Shown: piece by piece, positions 11,614-21,429 of the stretch
Layout: each line of letters opens with the position of its first letter
How positions within the stretch are numbered: the first letter of the stretch is position 1
NCBI GenBank assembly: GCA_946699065.1
Contig: CAMPDV010000024.1
Span: 372,001 to 436,000 of the forward strand
DNA: 64,000 nt
Direction: 5' to 3'
From: Loxodes magnus
Taxonomy: Eukaryota > Ciliophora > Karyorelictea > Loxodida > Loxodidae
The notes under the pieces: model-generated
Seen by the model: the letters and a program-made list of their open reading frames with translations, nothing else
What the model was told of the DNA's origin: nothing
Databases searched by the model: none
Position numbers and translations under genes: made by a program

Positions 11614-11783
11614 TTAATAGTGTTAAAATAAAATGTAATTTGAACATTAATGTCATATAATATTAAATTTAATCATGCTTCTATGTTCCTACATTAAAAA
11701 TATTTAAGCCTTTATATCTATTATAATTACTATAATTAAGATTGAAAAGAAGAAATTAGAGATTTAGTATTTGATTGAAAGAT
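11614..11783. other. Spacer between genes B and F
   Basis: 170 bp of AT-rich DNA; I see no gene or motif in it. Confidence 0.4.
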
Positions 11784-12239
11784 ATGTAAATTAAGTTAAA
11801 TAATTTCTTTATTAATTTATTGTAAAGCATAATAAACCTTTAAGCATCAATAACTTTATTAATTAAATTATTACTTGCAGGTCTTAAAAATAGATTCCAT
11901 AAAGCGTATAAAAATATACTTCTAGCGTTATCAACTAACTTAGCTGTATTATCTTATTTTAAAGTTTAATTATACCTAGTTTTGTTATGATTCTGAAATT
12001 TATTCTAGTGGGTTGTAATAGCTTTAGTTATAATTATACTTAATTATATAATTTAAATTTTGATATAATTTAAACTAATTTTAAAGCATAGCTTGTTTAA
12101 TCTCTGAAAGGTTTTATAAGTTTTAATTTTAATTTTTTTGTATTACATTTTTTAATTTTTATTAAGCATATGAGAATATATACGAAGTATAGTAACAACT
12201 TGCATTTAGTTATTCTGTTTCTTAGTGTTTTTCATGTGA
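11784..12239 (+). CDS. Gene F: small multi-pass membrane protein
   Basis: ATG 11784 to TGA 12237-12239, 151 residues, no intron needed. Mostly hydrophobic: ASITLLIKLLLAGLKNRF, then NILLALSTNLAVLSYF, WVVIALVIIILNYII and a final Phe/Leu-rich segment, about four spans joined by short basic loops. The reading frame (LLIKLLLAGLKNRFHKAYKN against LFIELLLKYLTNKIHKKYK) and the VVIALVIII segment are conserved in diverged copy 3, so the frame is real. Function unknown. The upstream ORF B ends 170 bp before it, and copy 3 has lost the sequence between them. Confidence 0.55.
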
Positions 12240-12532
12240 TAAATTAATTTGACTAATGATTTTAACTTTCAACTAGATTCAATTTTAGTTTCTTAATTCA
12301 TAAGACAAATAAGATTAAAAGTATAAAGTTCCTTTGGCTTTATTTCTTGCTAATTTATTGTTTAGTTTATCTTATATTTCCCTTATATTTAACATAAATA
12401 TGAGATATATAATAATTCATTAATTTATTTAATTCTTTAGGTAGATTATCCATATTAAAAATCTTCGTTCAACTAACAAAAAATCCTAGCATAAAAGCTT
12501 AAAAACATTAAATAAATAAATCTAAAAGTTAA
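12240..12532. other. Spacer between genes F and D
   Basis: About 290 bp, very T-rich on the plus strand. Homology with copy 3 fades out within it. No gene seen. Confidence 0.45.
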
Positions 12533-13881
12533 ATGACTACTGCTTCTCTTTTTCTTTGCCCACTAACTTAATCTCTTTTAAGATTGATAAAAGAGTCTCT
12601 ATACTAATGCTTATAGATAGGTTTGCATGATTAGAGGTAATTGATTTTGAAAAAGCAGACATAATATCTAAATTACATATTTGAATAATTGAATACATTT
12701 ATCATTAATATCTTTATTAAGAGTATCTATATATATTTATTTTATGGATATACTTACATTAATGCTAAAGATGCTATAACTTCTATCATTTTTATTATCT
12801 AAATAAATAGATTGCTAATATGTGATGCATCAACTTAAATTTGTTTAGTAGCTTAGTTATTTGGAAATAGAAATTGAGACTAATTACTTATGTTTTGCAT
12901 GCTATTATTATTTTCTTTTTAACTTAAAGTAAAATAAAGCCTTTAAATCTAAACTAGACTGATAAATAGCTTTGAGTTTGAAATTAGATTAGGTAAAGAT
13001 GGAAATGAAGATAGTTAAAATAGATTATACAAGTTAAATATACTTTAAAGTAGGAAATTAAAGAGAATTGTGTATTACATCCTTAAACTAAATTATTACT
13101 TATAAATTTAGAAAATCAAAGTGAAGCTTAAACTATTTAAAAGCTATACCTATTAAGTTAATTATTATAGCAATTCCTTTTCTTTTAAGGCTAGAATTTT
13201 AATCCCAAATTTTATATTTTAATGCTTTTGCATCTTTCTAAACCAAATTTAATGAAAACTCAATAATAAAAAAATAAAATTATAACTGATCAAAGTAATC
13301 ATAAGCGAGCTCTGGATATCGTTACTTCCTAATAATTGATACAGTTATTCTAAAATTTCTAAATGAATAGTTATAGACTAAACTATGAAATTCAGATTTA
13401 TACAAAAGAAGAAAAGCAACATTTATATTATTAAGAACTTAAGGACTAGAAACTTATATTTAGAAGTATAATTAAAAATTATAATTATCAGAGGAATATC
13501 AAAAAGCAACCTAATGAAATTAAAAGTAGTATAATGTAAGGATTATATTTAAAAGTAAGCTTACTTAGAGAAAATTATCACAATAATTAAAGCCTTAATA
13601 AAATGCTATATAAGTTAAACTGACTTTTATTTATAGCAACTAGCAAAACTTAATAAATTTTAGAATTATATTTAGAAAGAATTCAATTAATAATATTTAA
13701 ATTACTCGCATATCTTAAAGTTGATAATGAAGTACTGTAGAATATCTAAAATACTCTATTTTAGATACATTTAAATAGTAATAAAATTATTTTTTATAAA
13801 GATTCTAGTTTGCTAGTCTACAAATCAAATAAAAGCTTAAAGAAAAAAGAAATTATTATAAAGCATATATTTATTATTTGA
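12533..13881 (+). CDS. Gene D: membrane protein, 442 aa, unidentified
   Basis: ATG 12533 to TGA 13879-13881 with one 20-nt intron (13014-13033), giving 442 residues. The N-terminal third holds about three hydrophobic segments (FIINIFIKSIYIYLFYG, AITSIIFII, LLMFCMLLLFSFQ). The rest is a soluble, Gln/Asn/Lys-rich helical domain (NLENQSEAQTIQKLYLL, QIYTKEEKQHLYYQELKD) with many UAR-encoded Gln. After the proposed stop the plus strand turns T-rich, consistent with the convergent minus-strand gene E. An antisense frame at 12.5-13.25 kb also looks protein-like but is probably a shadow. No family recognised. Copy 2 matches at 35598-36946. Confidence 0.55.
13014..13033 (+). other. Intron in gene D (20 nt)
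   Basis: GTTAAAATAGATTATACAAG, phase 1. Splicing joins EIRLGKDGNED to IKYTLKQEIKE and brings the 3' two thirds into the frame of the ATG. Confidence 0.6.
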
Positions 13882-13920
13882 TGTCTGCTTAATCTTTATA
13901 AGATAAATGTTTATATTTTT

Positions 13921-15064
13921 ATGATTAACTTTATTTCTACTATATTTAAATTGTACCAGCAATATATTTAAGTTTTCCTATAAATCTTCTCAATTTCTTT
14001 AAGCTTCGACCAGAGATTTTTCTGAGTGAAATTTCTAATTTTAAATATTTTAGCAGTTATCTAAAGAAGTATCTTATCCTTGCTAATAATCTATTTTGAT
14101 AAGCTTTACAGCATAATTAAATGCCTTTTCTTACTATTTTCATGCTTATTAGCGTTGCCTCAAGGTTTTCTTCTTCTTTTTTAAATTAAATGATTTTATT
14201 TTAGTCTAATTTAAAAATTCAGCTGAATATCACATTATAATTAAAACCACCATTAGAGACTTTGATGAAGCACTCGCATAGTAGAAATAAATAATATAAG
14301 TAAAGCAAAACTTTGGTAAGGTTACTTTAAGTATTGGACTCACTATGCAAATGATTAAATGATATAACTAAAGAAAAATAAATAAGCACTATAAAAGAGC
14401 TTTATTAGATATAACTATTAGATTGATATTAACTTTTATTAAAGTTACACTAAAATATTTGGGAAACTAAATAATTAAGTTTATCTTAAAGTTTTATACA
14501 TTAGTTCTCATATATTTATTTTAGTAACTAGCTACTATTATATCTTAATATAGAAGCTGCTTAATAAATTTTTGCTAATTTAACTTTAAATAATTATAGA
14601 TTTTTATCTTAGAAGTTAATGCTATATGAGTTATTTAAAAAGCTTTTGCTTGTTTGGATGGAATAAGCATATATGTTATTTATTGGCATATTATAAATAT
14701 GAGTTGCTATTAATGTTCTAACATTATGTATCTCACATTAAGTTAATTTGCTAAAAATAGTAAAATAAATAGCTATATTTCTGATCTTAGTTTTAGATAG
14801 CTCTGATTAGATTTAAAGACTAGAAATAAATCTAAAGAATTGTTATTTTGTAATGATAAATTATTGATTTCGTATTATTAGTTTTATTAATGATGTTTAG
14901 GTTAGTAATGAAAGGATACTAAAGCTATTAATTCTAAGATAAATTATTATTACTTTATTTCTCTTTGGATTTCATTCTTGTAATATAATAGCTTCAAATT
15001 CATTACTACCATTTATTACAGCCAAACCTAGTTCTGATAAATTACATTTCATCCCTTATTTCAT
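13921..15064 (-). CDS. Gene E: two-TM membrane protein, unidentified
   Basis: Continuous minus-strand frame from ATG 15064 for about 370 residues. The N-terminal domain of about 215 residues is polar (ELGLAVINGSNEFEAIILQE; HNVRTLIATHIYNMPINN). Two hydrophobic segments follow near 219-240 (FIVLIYFSLVISF) and 250-270 (VLLYLYYLFLLCECF). The C-terminal region of about 100 residues is strongly basic (RLLARIRYFFRQLLKYLK; SGRSLKKLRRFIGKLKY), probably cytosolic. I find no in-frame TGA near 13.92 kb, so the exact end is unknown and a terminal intron (a 17-nt GTAC..ATAG at about 13938-13954) is possible. It diverges from kinase gene K with only 36 bp between the two start codons, suggesting joint expression. 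Copy 2 is at 36986-38129. Confidence 0.55.
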
Positions 15065-15100
15065 TATATTTATATTACACTTATTATCTCATTTTTATAA
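15065..15100. promoter_or_regulatory. Very short divergent intergenic region between E and K
   Basis: Only 36 bp separate ATG of gene E (minus) from ATG of kinase K (plus). Both 5' leaders and the promoters must lie in this gap or inside the neighbouring coding sequence. No TATA-like element can be told apart from the AT-rich background. Confidence 0.45.
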
Positions 15101-17080
15101 ATGGATAATAGCTAACAATTAGATTTAAGTTCTTTAAGGAAAATTGTTCAGTTAGGTCTTCTAAGAGAATATCAAGCTTAATAATTCTAAAAAAGCAGCT
15201 GAAATTTGATTGCAGAAGGAGCAAGTGGGAAAGTTTATAAAAGTAAGCTTCATGGATAAGAAATAGCTATTAAAATAGTAAAAGAGGAAAAGCGATAGGA
15301 ATCTATAAATGGATTACTAATTTAATCTAAATTAAATCATTAAAATGTCCTTTCTTTTTTGGGATACTGTGATATATTAGATGAGTTATGATTAATATTC
15401 CCTTTTTAAGATAATGGAACATTATAAGAATTTAATGATAAGATAAAAGATATGAGAGATGAAAATAAGAAAGAAAAACGAATACTTTAGATCCTAAAAG
15501 ATATTGCTAAAGGATTAGAATACATTCATTAAGAGGGAATTATTCATAATGATTTAAAGCCTTAAAATATATTAATTCACAAATAACGTAATGCTAGAAT
15601 TTCTGACTTTGATTATTCTATAGAATAAGGATAAACTAACTAAAAAATAGTAATTAATGATGAGTATACTGCTCCTGAAATATTAAATAATAATTAAATA
15701 CCTAACAAAAAATCAGACATATATAGTTTCGGAAAAATAGCTCTTTTCTTATTTTCAGAAATTTATAAATACCAATTTATAAACGAATGCTAATATGAAG
15801 ATCCAAATTAAAGACCAACAGCTAATTAGTTACTTATATCACTAAAATAAATTTACAAATAGAAATTTAAATAAATATAATAAGAATATCATTAAGTAAG
15901 AATAGTTTAAAAGAAAGAATAGGTAATTAACTTTTGATATAATATAGTAGCAGGATTTGGATTTTTATTTGTTTTGCTGAATATTATTTCTTTAATTTGA
16001 TATGTTGAAATGAATCCTAATTTTGATGGAGAAACAATGTTTAGATAAATAATAAAAGGATAATATTAAGAAAAGGAATAGAATACAAGCTTTGTATTCT
16101 TTTAATATTACTGGAATAACTCCTTTTTATAAACTTTCCAGAGCACATATGAACTAAATATTTAAATTTATTGGAATACTGATTTTTATAAAAATACTTA
16201 AATACCAGAGTGATTAAGAATTTTACGAAACTAAAAAGAAAAACTTGAGCTACTAAAGTAAAATCCAAAACAGCTGAATGAAACTAAAGAAATAATAAGA
16301 TAAAAATTGGAAAAATATAGAAGAAAATATTAAAATGAAGGCCTTTTTTATAAAGATTAAGAACAAGCTTATTCAAGAAAATAATTTATAGCATACTCTA
16401 GTTTTTGATAAAATTTAACAGGATTGAAGATTAACTTTCCTCAGACAAGATTAGAAAAGGAAATACTGGGTGATTGAGATAATATTTAGGGGATATGAGA
16501 TGTTAGAGATTAAATAATAGGAAAACCAACATATAAAACAGTGAAGTTCCATAATGCTAGCGGATTTCCTTTTTTATCAGACTAATATATGTTAAATATG
16601 CATTAAAATAAATTAATATGACAGGACAGATTAGGTGAAGTTTGATCTGTAATAGGCGGACCTATTTTTAAATGATAAAAAAGTTACTTAGCCATTTAGT
16701 GAGGAATTTTCTTAGCAAACTATTGGCTAGAAAAGAATAAAGAAGTTATGGAATTTTATTTTGGCTTTAAAAGCAATTTGACTTATTATTTTGCTGAAGA
16801 TTAATAAGTTTAAGATTCTTATAATTTGACTTAGTTTAATTAAATATAAGCTAATATAATAATTTAAAATATTAATAAATAGCAAAAGAATACTTTGATA
16901 GCTTTAAATTTATCAAATATATCATATCTAGTATTATATAATAGAAAAGTAAAGCCTTTTTAAGATTAACTATATTCAATTTCATTTCCTTATTAATTAA
17001 TTATCTTTAATTCTTTATTCTTCAAGGCATAAAGCATTCAAATCAACCATTATTTCTATTACTATTACTAAAGTTTCTGA
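15101..17080 (+). CDS. Gene K: membrane protein kinase with C-terminal ectodomain
   Basis: Single frame from ATG 15101 to TGA 17078-17080, 659 residues. The kinase domain (about 35-250) has a short Gly loop (EGASGKVYK), the VAIK-type Lys (EIAIK, K58), GIIHNDLKPQN with HND instead of HRD, SDFD instead of DFG (D169-D171), TAPE (190-193) and SDIYSFG. These residues suggest an active but atypical, tyrosine-kinase-like/RIP-like enzyme. A single membrane segment (about 279-301, AGFGFLFVLLNIISLIW) follows. The C-terminal region of about 350 residues is rich in Trp/Tyr and holds several N-x-S/T sites (NNS, NAS, NLT, NLS), so it is probably extracellular: the order is kinase, TM, ectodomain, the reverse of usual receptor kinases. 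Topology is inferred. The frame stays open a further 23 codons past the assigned TGA, to another TGA at 17150-17152, so the end could be slightly later. Confidence 0.8.
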
Positions 17081-17431
17081 ACTAAGAAAAACCTCAATCT
17101 AATTGAGAAATTGTTATATATAACTAAAGTGATTTTTAGAAATAAAGGAAAATGAAAAATAATAAAAAAGCAATAAGAATTAAATTAAACTAAATTTAAT
17201 TAAATCAACTAAAATTTATTACTATGCTATTAATAGTACCATCCTAGCCTTTAGAGCTACTTTATTTATTTTTATTATCTAAATTATTAATCTTATCAAA
17301 TTATTATAGAGTAGATATCCTCAAACTGAGATCAACTTAAGATCTGGAACCACGAAGAACCAAAGCAGAATATTGTAAGAGACAAGAGAAGACAAGACTG
17401 AAGAAGCATCAAGAAATATTAACGATGTAAG
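17081..17431. other. Region after the kinase
   Basis: 350 bp. The first 200 bp are AT-rich 3' flank. From about 17330 GC rises and a plus-strand frame (QETREDKTEEASRNINDV) runs toward the small ORF at 17432; it may be its 5' part. A 62-residue minus-strand standard-code frame here is probably a shadow. Confidence 0.35.
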
Positions 17432-17623
17432 ATGCCAGATACCAAGGTCTCTTAGAAAGCATTTGATTACTGCTCTGTTGAAGGCAAGATTATAAATGAA
17501 TGCTAGCACTGTGGAAGATTTCAGCTAAATAAATTTATAACTTTTAACATCTTTATTAAAGAGCTGCGTGCCATTAAAATGCTAAGTGTTCTCTAATCTT
17601 ATTTATTTAAAGTTTAAAAATGA
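17432..17623 (+). CDS. Small ORF of the IKELRA type (mobile-element-like)
   Basis: ATG 17432 to TGA 17621-17623, 63 residues. Centre: NECQHCGRF, a CxxC pair; end: IKELRAIKMLSVLQS. The same C-terminal motif (IKELRAIVVLNTLQS) ends the ORF at 20653-21214, 3.6 kb downstream in direct orientation, so these are paralogues. GC is higher than in the surrounding genes. It may be the surviving tail of a longer protein whose 5' part (from about 17330) is out of frame. No family recognised. Confidence 0.4.
17561..17601 (+). repeat. Direct repeat, left copy (41 bp)
   Basis: Begins GAGCTGCGTGCC and ends CTCTAATCTTA; repeated at 21171-21211 with about 75 percent identity. It lies inside the coding sequence for the IKELRA motif, so protein-level paralogy explains it better than a terminal repeat does. 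Confidence 0.6.
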
Positions 17624-18540
17624 ATTTATGGATGGAAATTAATTTTCTACAACAAGGTCAATTAAGCATAGGAAACAAAGGATCACGTAAATAGGACAAA
17701 AAATCGAAAAAAAAATTAATTTCTCCAATCCAAGCAGAAAGTTTTACTGACACCTTAGACTCTGAAATAGTATGAGATATCCTCTGTTAAAGAGTTCTCA
17801 ATTTTGAGCTCGGAATATAATAAAAATTAGCTATAGAGGATGCTGAGTTATGACATGAGGTAGCTAACTTAAGTAAATTATTCAATCTCTTAGGATAATT
17901 GTATCAAGTTAAATACTTAAGATAAGCCAGAGTAATTAAGTTTGATTAGGAGATGTTCGATATTCGGGTGGAGCTCTAAATAGCTCAAAGAACAATTAAA
18001 AAACCGTGTAGCACAATCGAATGGCGAGGTAAACTATAAGCTCTTTAAATGCATCTGATGATTTATCAACCAACTTAAACAATTTCGGATGCTATTTAAC
18101 TTGAATAAGAGCACCCCTCCATTTCCCTGCTTTCCTTCACTAGAACCAAAACCTCCAGTCCAAGTTATGCTATTTCTGCAAAATTGATTGGGATCTCTAT
18201 AAAATTTGCTGGAGATTCATACAAAAACAATGTACTGGGGGATTTTAGATATTAGTGAGCCAAATTAGAAAAAGCCAAGAAATAATAGGAGAAATAACGG
18301 TTTTACAACAAACAAAGGCTATTCTGCGATCGGGGCTGGAGAGATTTAGAAGGTTTCAGATTTATAGTTGGAAAGAAAAGATCCGAGAAAACACATTTAT
18401 CTTCGATATTCATTTTAGGAGTGTTCTTAAATCGATATTCAGACTTCAAGTATATCGTGCCAGAACAAAAACCGGAACATAATATCCGTCGAAAAGTATA
18501 AGCTTTTAAGCAAAAATTCTAACTTCATTTTATATTATTA
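17620..18540 (+). pseudogene. Gag-like coiled-coil/zinc-knuckle gene 1, degraded
   Basis: ATG 17620 opens a frame with a basic N terminus (GNKGSRKQDKKSKKK), a coiled coil (QKLAIEDAELWHEVANLSK) and then, in another frame, the zinc-knuckle relic CYFCKIDWDLYKIC. Here the metal-binding His of the CX2CX4HX4C pattern is Asp (codon GAT for CAT). The frame after the knuckle is again that of the coiled coil (KLEKAKKQQEKQRFYNKQ). I find no GT..AG intron explaining the two switches, so frameshift decay is likelier. The ATG overlaps the stop of the preceding ORF. Proteins of this shape are typical nucleic-acid-binding partners of retroelements. Copy 2 is identical at 40688-41608. Confidence 0.5.
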
Positions 18541-19250
18541 AAATAAAAAATGGATGCAAGTCACGTTCAGTTAAATGTAGATAATCTGGTGTAACGTATG
18601 CTACATTGCGATTAATTTCACACTAGATGTATCACAGGATAAGAGTGATCAAGCTCGAAAGAGGCAAACCTAAATTATCCGAGGATTCTCGCTAGCATAT
18701 GAAATTTTGACTTATGGACCTGCTACCGATTAATGACTAATTCTTATTTAGATCTTATTCAAGAAGACTGGAGCATTTGTATAAGAATTAATTTTCATAT
18801 AAGTAACAAGAATTAAAATGGAGATATAGTATATCAGAATAGAAATTTTTGATAAATATCCTAAAATTAAATAAAAGATCCTATAGAAATGCAATTAATT
18901 AAAGAATAAATATTAATGACACCAAGATAATGATAATTGAAAAGATGGTGGGAGCTGAGAATGACCTTCGTGACAACACTTTCTGGTTTTATGGCTAGGA
19001 ACAAGTTCCTTTCCTGTCGCTGAGAAAGTCCATGGTCAGAGCCATTTTCTGAATGGAGCACTGTCTTTGAGATTATCCGCTCTTGGTAGGGGCTTGAAGC
19101 CTGGCTGCTCATAACGATGGAGCTCCCTAGAAGCTGTGCCTGGAGCACAACAGGATATCCCCGTTATTTCATAAAAAGAGAGCGTCGGGTCGTGCAATCG
19201 GAAAGGAGTTTCCGGCCCAAAAACTTTTTTAGTTGAAATTAATTAATTAA
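18541..19250 (+). pseudogene. QEDW-type element ORF, remnant
   Basis: From about 18560 the plus strand encodes CRQSGVTYATLRLI, KLERGKPKLSEDSRQ and, in a shifted frame, NSYLDLIQEDWSICIRI. The minus strand at 61255-62060 carries the same protein in one frame (SRQSGVVYTTLRVI, NSYLNLIQEDWSIWFK), so this copy has at least one frameshift. An AT-rich gap (18850-18950) precedes a GC-richer block (18960-19240) that may be the continuation (PRSCAWSTTGYPRYFIK). I do not recognise the family; it is neither an obvious reverse transcriptase (no YxDD) nor an identifiable transposase. Its repeated occurrence beside zinc-knuckle genes suggests one mobile element. Confidence 0.5.
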
Positions 19251-19791
19251 TGACACCAAATTAATTCAAATAATAAAAGTTTTGCTTATAAGAAGTAAAG
19301 AGAATTTACTTATAGTTGTTTGAAATCAAACAGATATATAAAAATTGATGAATTGTTTTTAGTAAATTAAGCATAAATCTATACTAATTTAGATAAATTG
19401 GTTACTAAGAATTTAATTACTTGAAATTTAAATTTTAAAGAAATTAGAAATCAAGGTATCTTACTAAATCCTAGTTAAAAAAAATAAAAATAAATAATGC
19501 CAACATACACATATTATGTTAGATTAAGTTTAGACAAATTTAACTTAAATTATAAGACTTTAAACTTGTTTTTTATATTTAACTTTAGGGAATTGATTTA
19601 TTTTGCTTGAAGTTGAAATATGTTAGTGAAATTTATTATTTAGTTATATAATTATTTTATTTTTTATTAGTTTCCTATTCAATAAAAAAATGTAAAATTT
19701 CAGAACAAATTTCTTCCCTGTTCTGAAAAAGTAACAATACGGAGTACTACAAATCTGTGAGGTAAAGAAAAAATTACTAAAGCAATCTACA
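19251..19791. other. AT-rich spacer within the element cluster
   Basis: About 540 bp of very AT-rich sequence between the QEDW remnant and zinc-knuckle gene 2. No convincing coding frame or RNA gene seen. Confidence 0.5.
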
Positions 19792-20530
19792 ATGGAAGAA
19801 CTTCGTCGGAGGAAAAACTACGGAAACAGTCGAAGTTTTCCATACACCAGGAGGATTTCAAGTTCAACCCTTCTGAAAGCTCATCAAAGTGGTCTTAAAT
19901 ATCTAGGAAGAGGTTAAGATACTATATAAGGATAACGAGAGGCGAGCTGAACTGATCTAGCATTGGCTGAAAACTTTATACCTCGAGATGAAAAACCAAA
20001 AGAGAGAACTATATGCCTTTGGAAATACTAACGAGAATAATTTAGCTAGATGAATCCCAAGTTAAGAAAATTCAAAAGTAAAGTTATCAGATTGAAAACA
20101 CTATGCTGAGCTTGAATAACTCCTAAAGTAAGCAAAATTAGCCTGCCTAAATGAAAATTTGTTGGCAAAACTGAAATAGAAAAAATCCCCTTAACAATGA
20201 AGAAAAAATAAAAACACAGATAGTAAAGAAAATATGCTAATACTGTAAGAGACAATGACATTTATGGAAGAATTGCTACGAGTTCAAAAAATCAAAAAGT
20301 AGTCTTGGAAAAAACAAACTTAATAGCAGATAAGAAAAGAATCAGATATGATGTAGGGAAAATGGAACAGTTTTGAGACTGAAAAAATCTAAAACTGTAA
20401 GAAATTTTGATGCATCAAAAGTAAAATATGATAAGAGAAGGAGGGCTTGATGCACAAGATACTCGAGTTCTAGAGCTCATTAAAAACAAGGCTCCTCAAA
20501 TTTTTAAACTTTTACTTAAGTATTAGTCTT
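19792..20530 (+). CDS. Gag-like coiled-coil/zinc-knuckle gene 2
   Basis: ATG 19792 starts a Ser/Arg-rich N terminus (MEELRRRKNYGNSRSF). A coiled coil (HYAELEQLLKQAKLACLNEN) follows in a second frame. A 19-nt GT..AG intron (20161-20179) then joins it to a complete CX2CX4HX4C zinc knuckle, CQYCKRQWHLWKNC (20235-20276), and a basic tail with NQIWCRENGTVLRLKKS. The tail pattern R-x-Y/W-x4-G-x-I is shared with genes H and I. One Trp in the knuckle is UGA where the paralogue 17620-18540 has UGG, supporting UGA as Trp. Copy 2 (42860-43597) carries two compensating one-base deletions and other changes, so the gene may be under relaxed selection; the frame between the ATG and the coil is unresolved. 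Confidence 0.5.
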
Positions 20531-20652
20531 ACAGACATTGCAAACATTTTTATTCATTCAACCAATATGTTTCCTATTAAAATAAATAATTTATAACTTA
20601 AGCTATATAAATCATTTTTCCTACATCTTAAGAGAATTTTTTTAAGGACTAA

Positions 20653-21214
20653 ATGTTTTCATTCAAAGTTGCATCGAAAAAATTATTTAAATCTAGAGTA
20701 GGAGATAAGATGGAAGAATTATATCCCTAATTGGAATACTTAGATAGGAATTTAAGAGAAGAAAAAAACAGTGAAAGATCAATGAAACATTTTAAGGAGA
20801 TGAGAATTTCTAAAGACATATTTTCTACCTATACGAAATATAGTAAAGGTATATTATATTATACTAGATATTATATCTAGTGGATATAATTTATTTTAAA
20901 TAGGAAGGAGAAATCCTCTCACTATGATTGAAAGAAACTCAGTAACTAGGAAGTATCCCGTGTGAAGATCTGAACAAGAATCTTGGCTGGAGCCAATTAT
21001 ATTAAGACCGAGGCATCAAGTAACAATATACTGAACGATGCCTGAAATTAATGCTTCTTTAGGAAAGCACTCCGATACTGGCCCTATAGGAGAAAGAATT
21101 TTCAAAGGATGCTAGTACAGGGAAGAATGTATCGTAATACACTTTTAAACTTTAAAAAACTTTAATTAAAGAGCTGCGCGCTATCGTAGTGCTAAACACT
21201 CTATAATCTTAGTT
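20653..21214 (+). CDS. IKELRA-type element ORF
   Basis: ATG 20653 starts a charged helical protein (MEELYPQLEYLDRNLREEKN; SMKHFKEMRISKDIF). A GT..AG intron of 24 nt (20880-20903; 29 nt in copy 2 at 43949-43977) leads to EGEILSLWLKETQQLG and ends with IKELRAIVVLNTLQS. Splicing gives the same frame in both copies despite the length difference, which supports the intron and the gene. It is paralogous to the ORF at 17432-17623 but lacks its CxxC. No stop is evident, so the 3' end is approximate. Function unknown; probably a mobile-element accessory protein. Confidence 0.5.
20880..20903 (+). other. Intron in the IKELRA ORF (24 nt; 29 nt in copy 2)
   Basis: Starts GTGGATATAATT and ends in TAG. Copy 2 has an extra 5 nt inside it, but the exons stay in the same frame after splicing. 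Confidence 0.55.
21171..21211 (+). repeat. Direct repeat, right copy (41 bp)
   Basis: Partner of 17561-17601. Together the two enclose 3.6 kb holding zinc-knuckle gene 1, the QEDW remnant and zinc-knuckle gene 2. Confidence 0.55.
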
Positions 21215-21429
21215 TTTTTCGATGAATTTTAATATTATTACTACAACTACTTCTGCTTATTCAATTAATTATTCCTTTTTGATAATTATATATCTTCAAA
21301 AGCTTTAATTCTAAAATAAAATATTTTATCTCATTTAATTTAAAAATAGTTTCCTCTTTACCTACTAAGGCACTCTTATTTATAGGATTTGACATAACTT
21401 ATGTTTTCTAAATTAATTCTTATTAAACT

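Noticed and set aside
12540..13250. Protein-like minus-strand frame opposite the 5' half of gene D
   Set aside because: It looked convincing at first, but the plus strand gives a longer protein with an ATG, a fitting intron and a terminal UGA. Antisense of a codon-biased gene often looks protein-like under a code without stops.
18867..19148. 93-aa standard-code ORF on the minus strand
   Set aside because: The plus strand here continues the QEDW remnant, which has a homologue at 61.3-62 kb. The minus frame has no homologue and is probably a shadow of a GC-richer stretch.
20046..20261. 71-aa hydrophobic minus-strand ORF
   Set aside because: It is the antisense of the coiled coil and zinc knuckle of gag-like gene 2.
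17432..21214. Long terminal repeats of a retroelement
   Set aside because: The direct repeats fall inside coding sequence and encode a conserved protein tail, so gene paralogy explains them better; no target-site duplication or primer-binding site seen.
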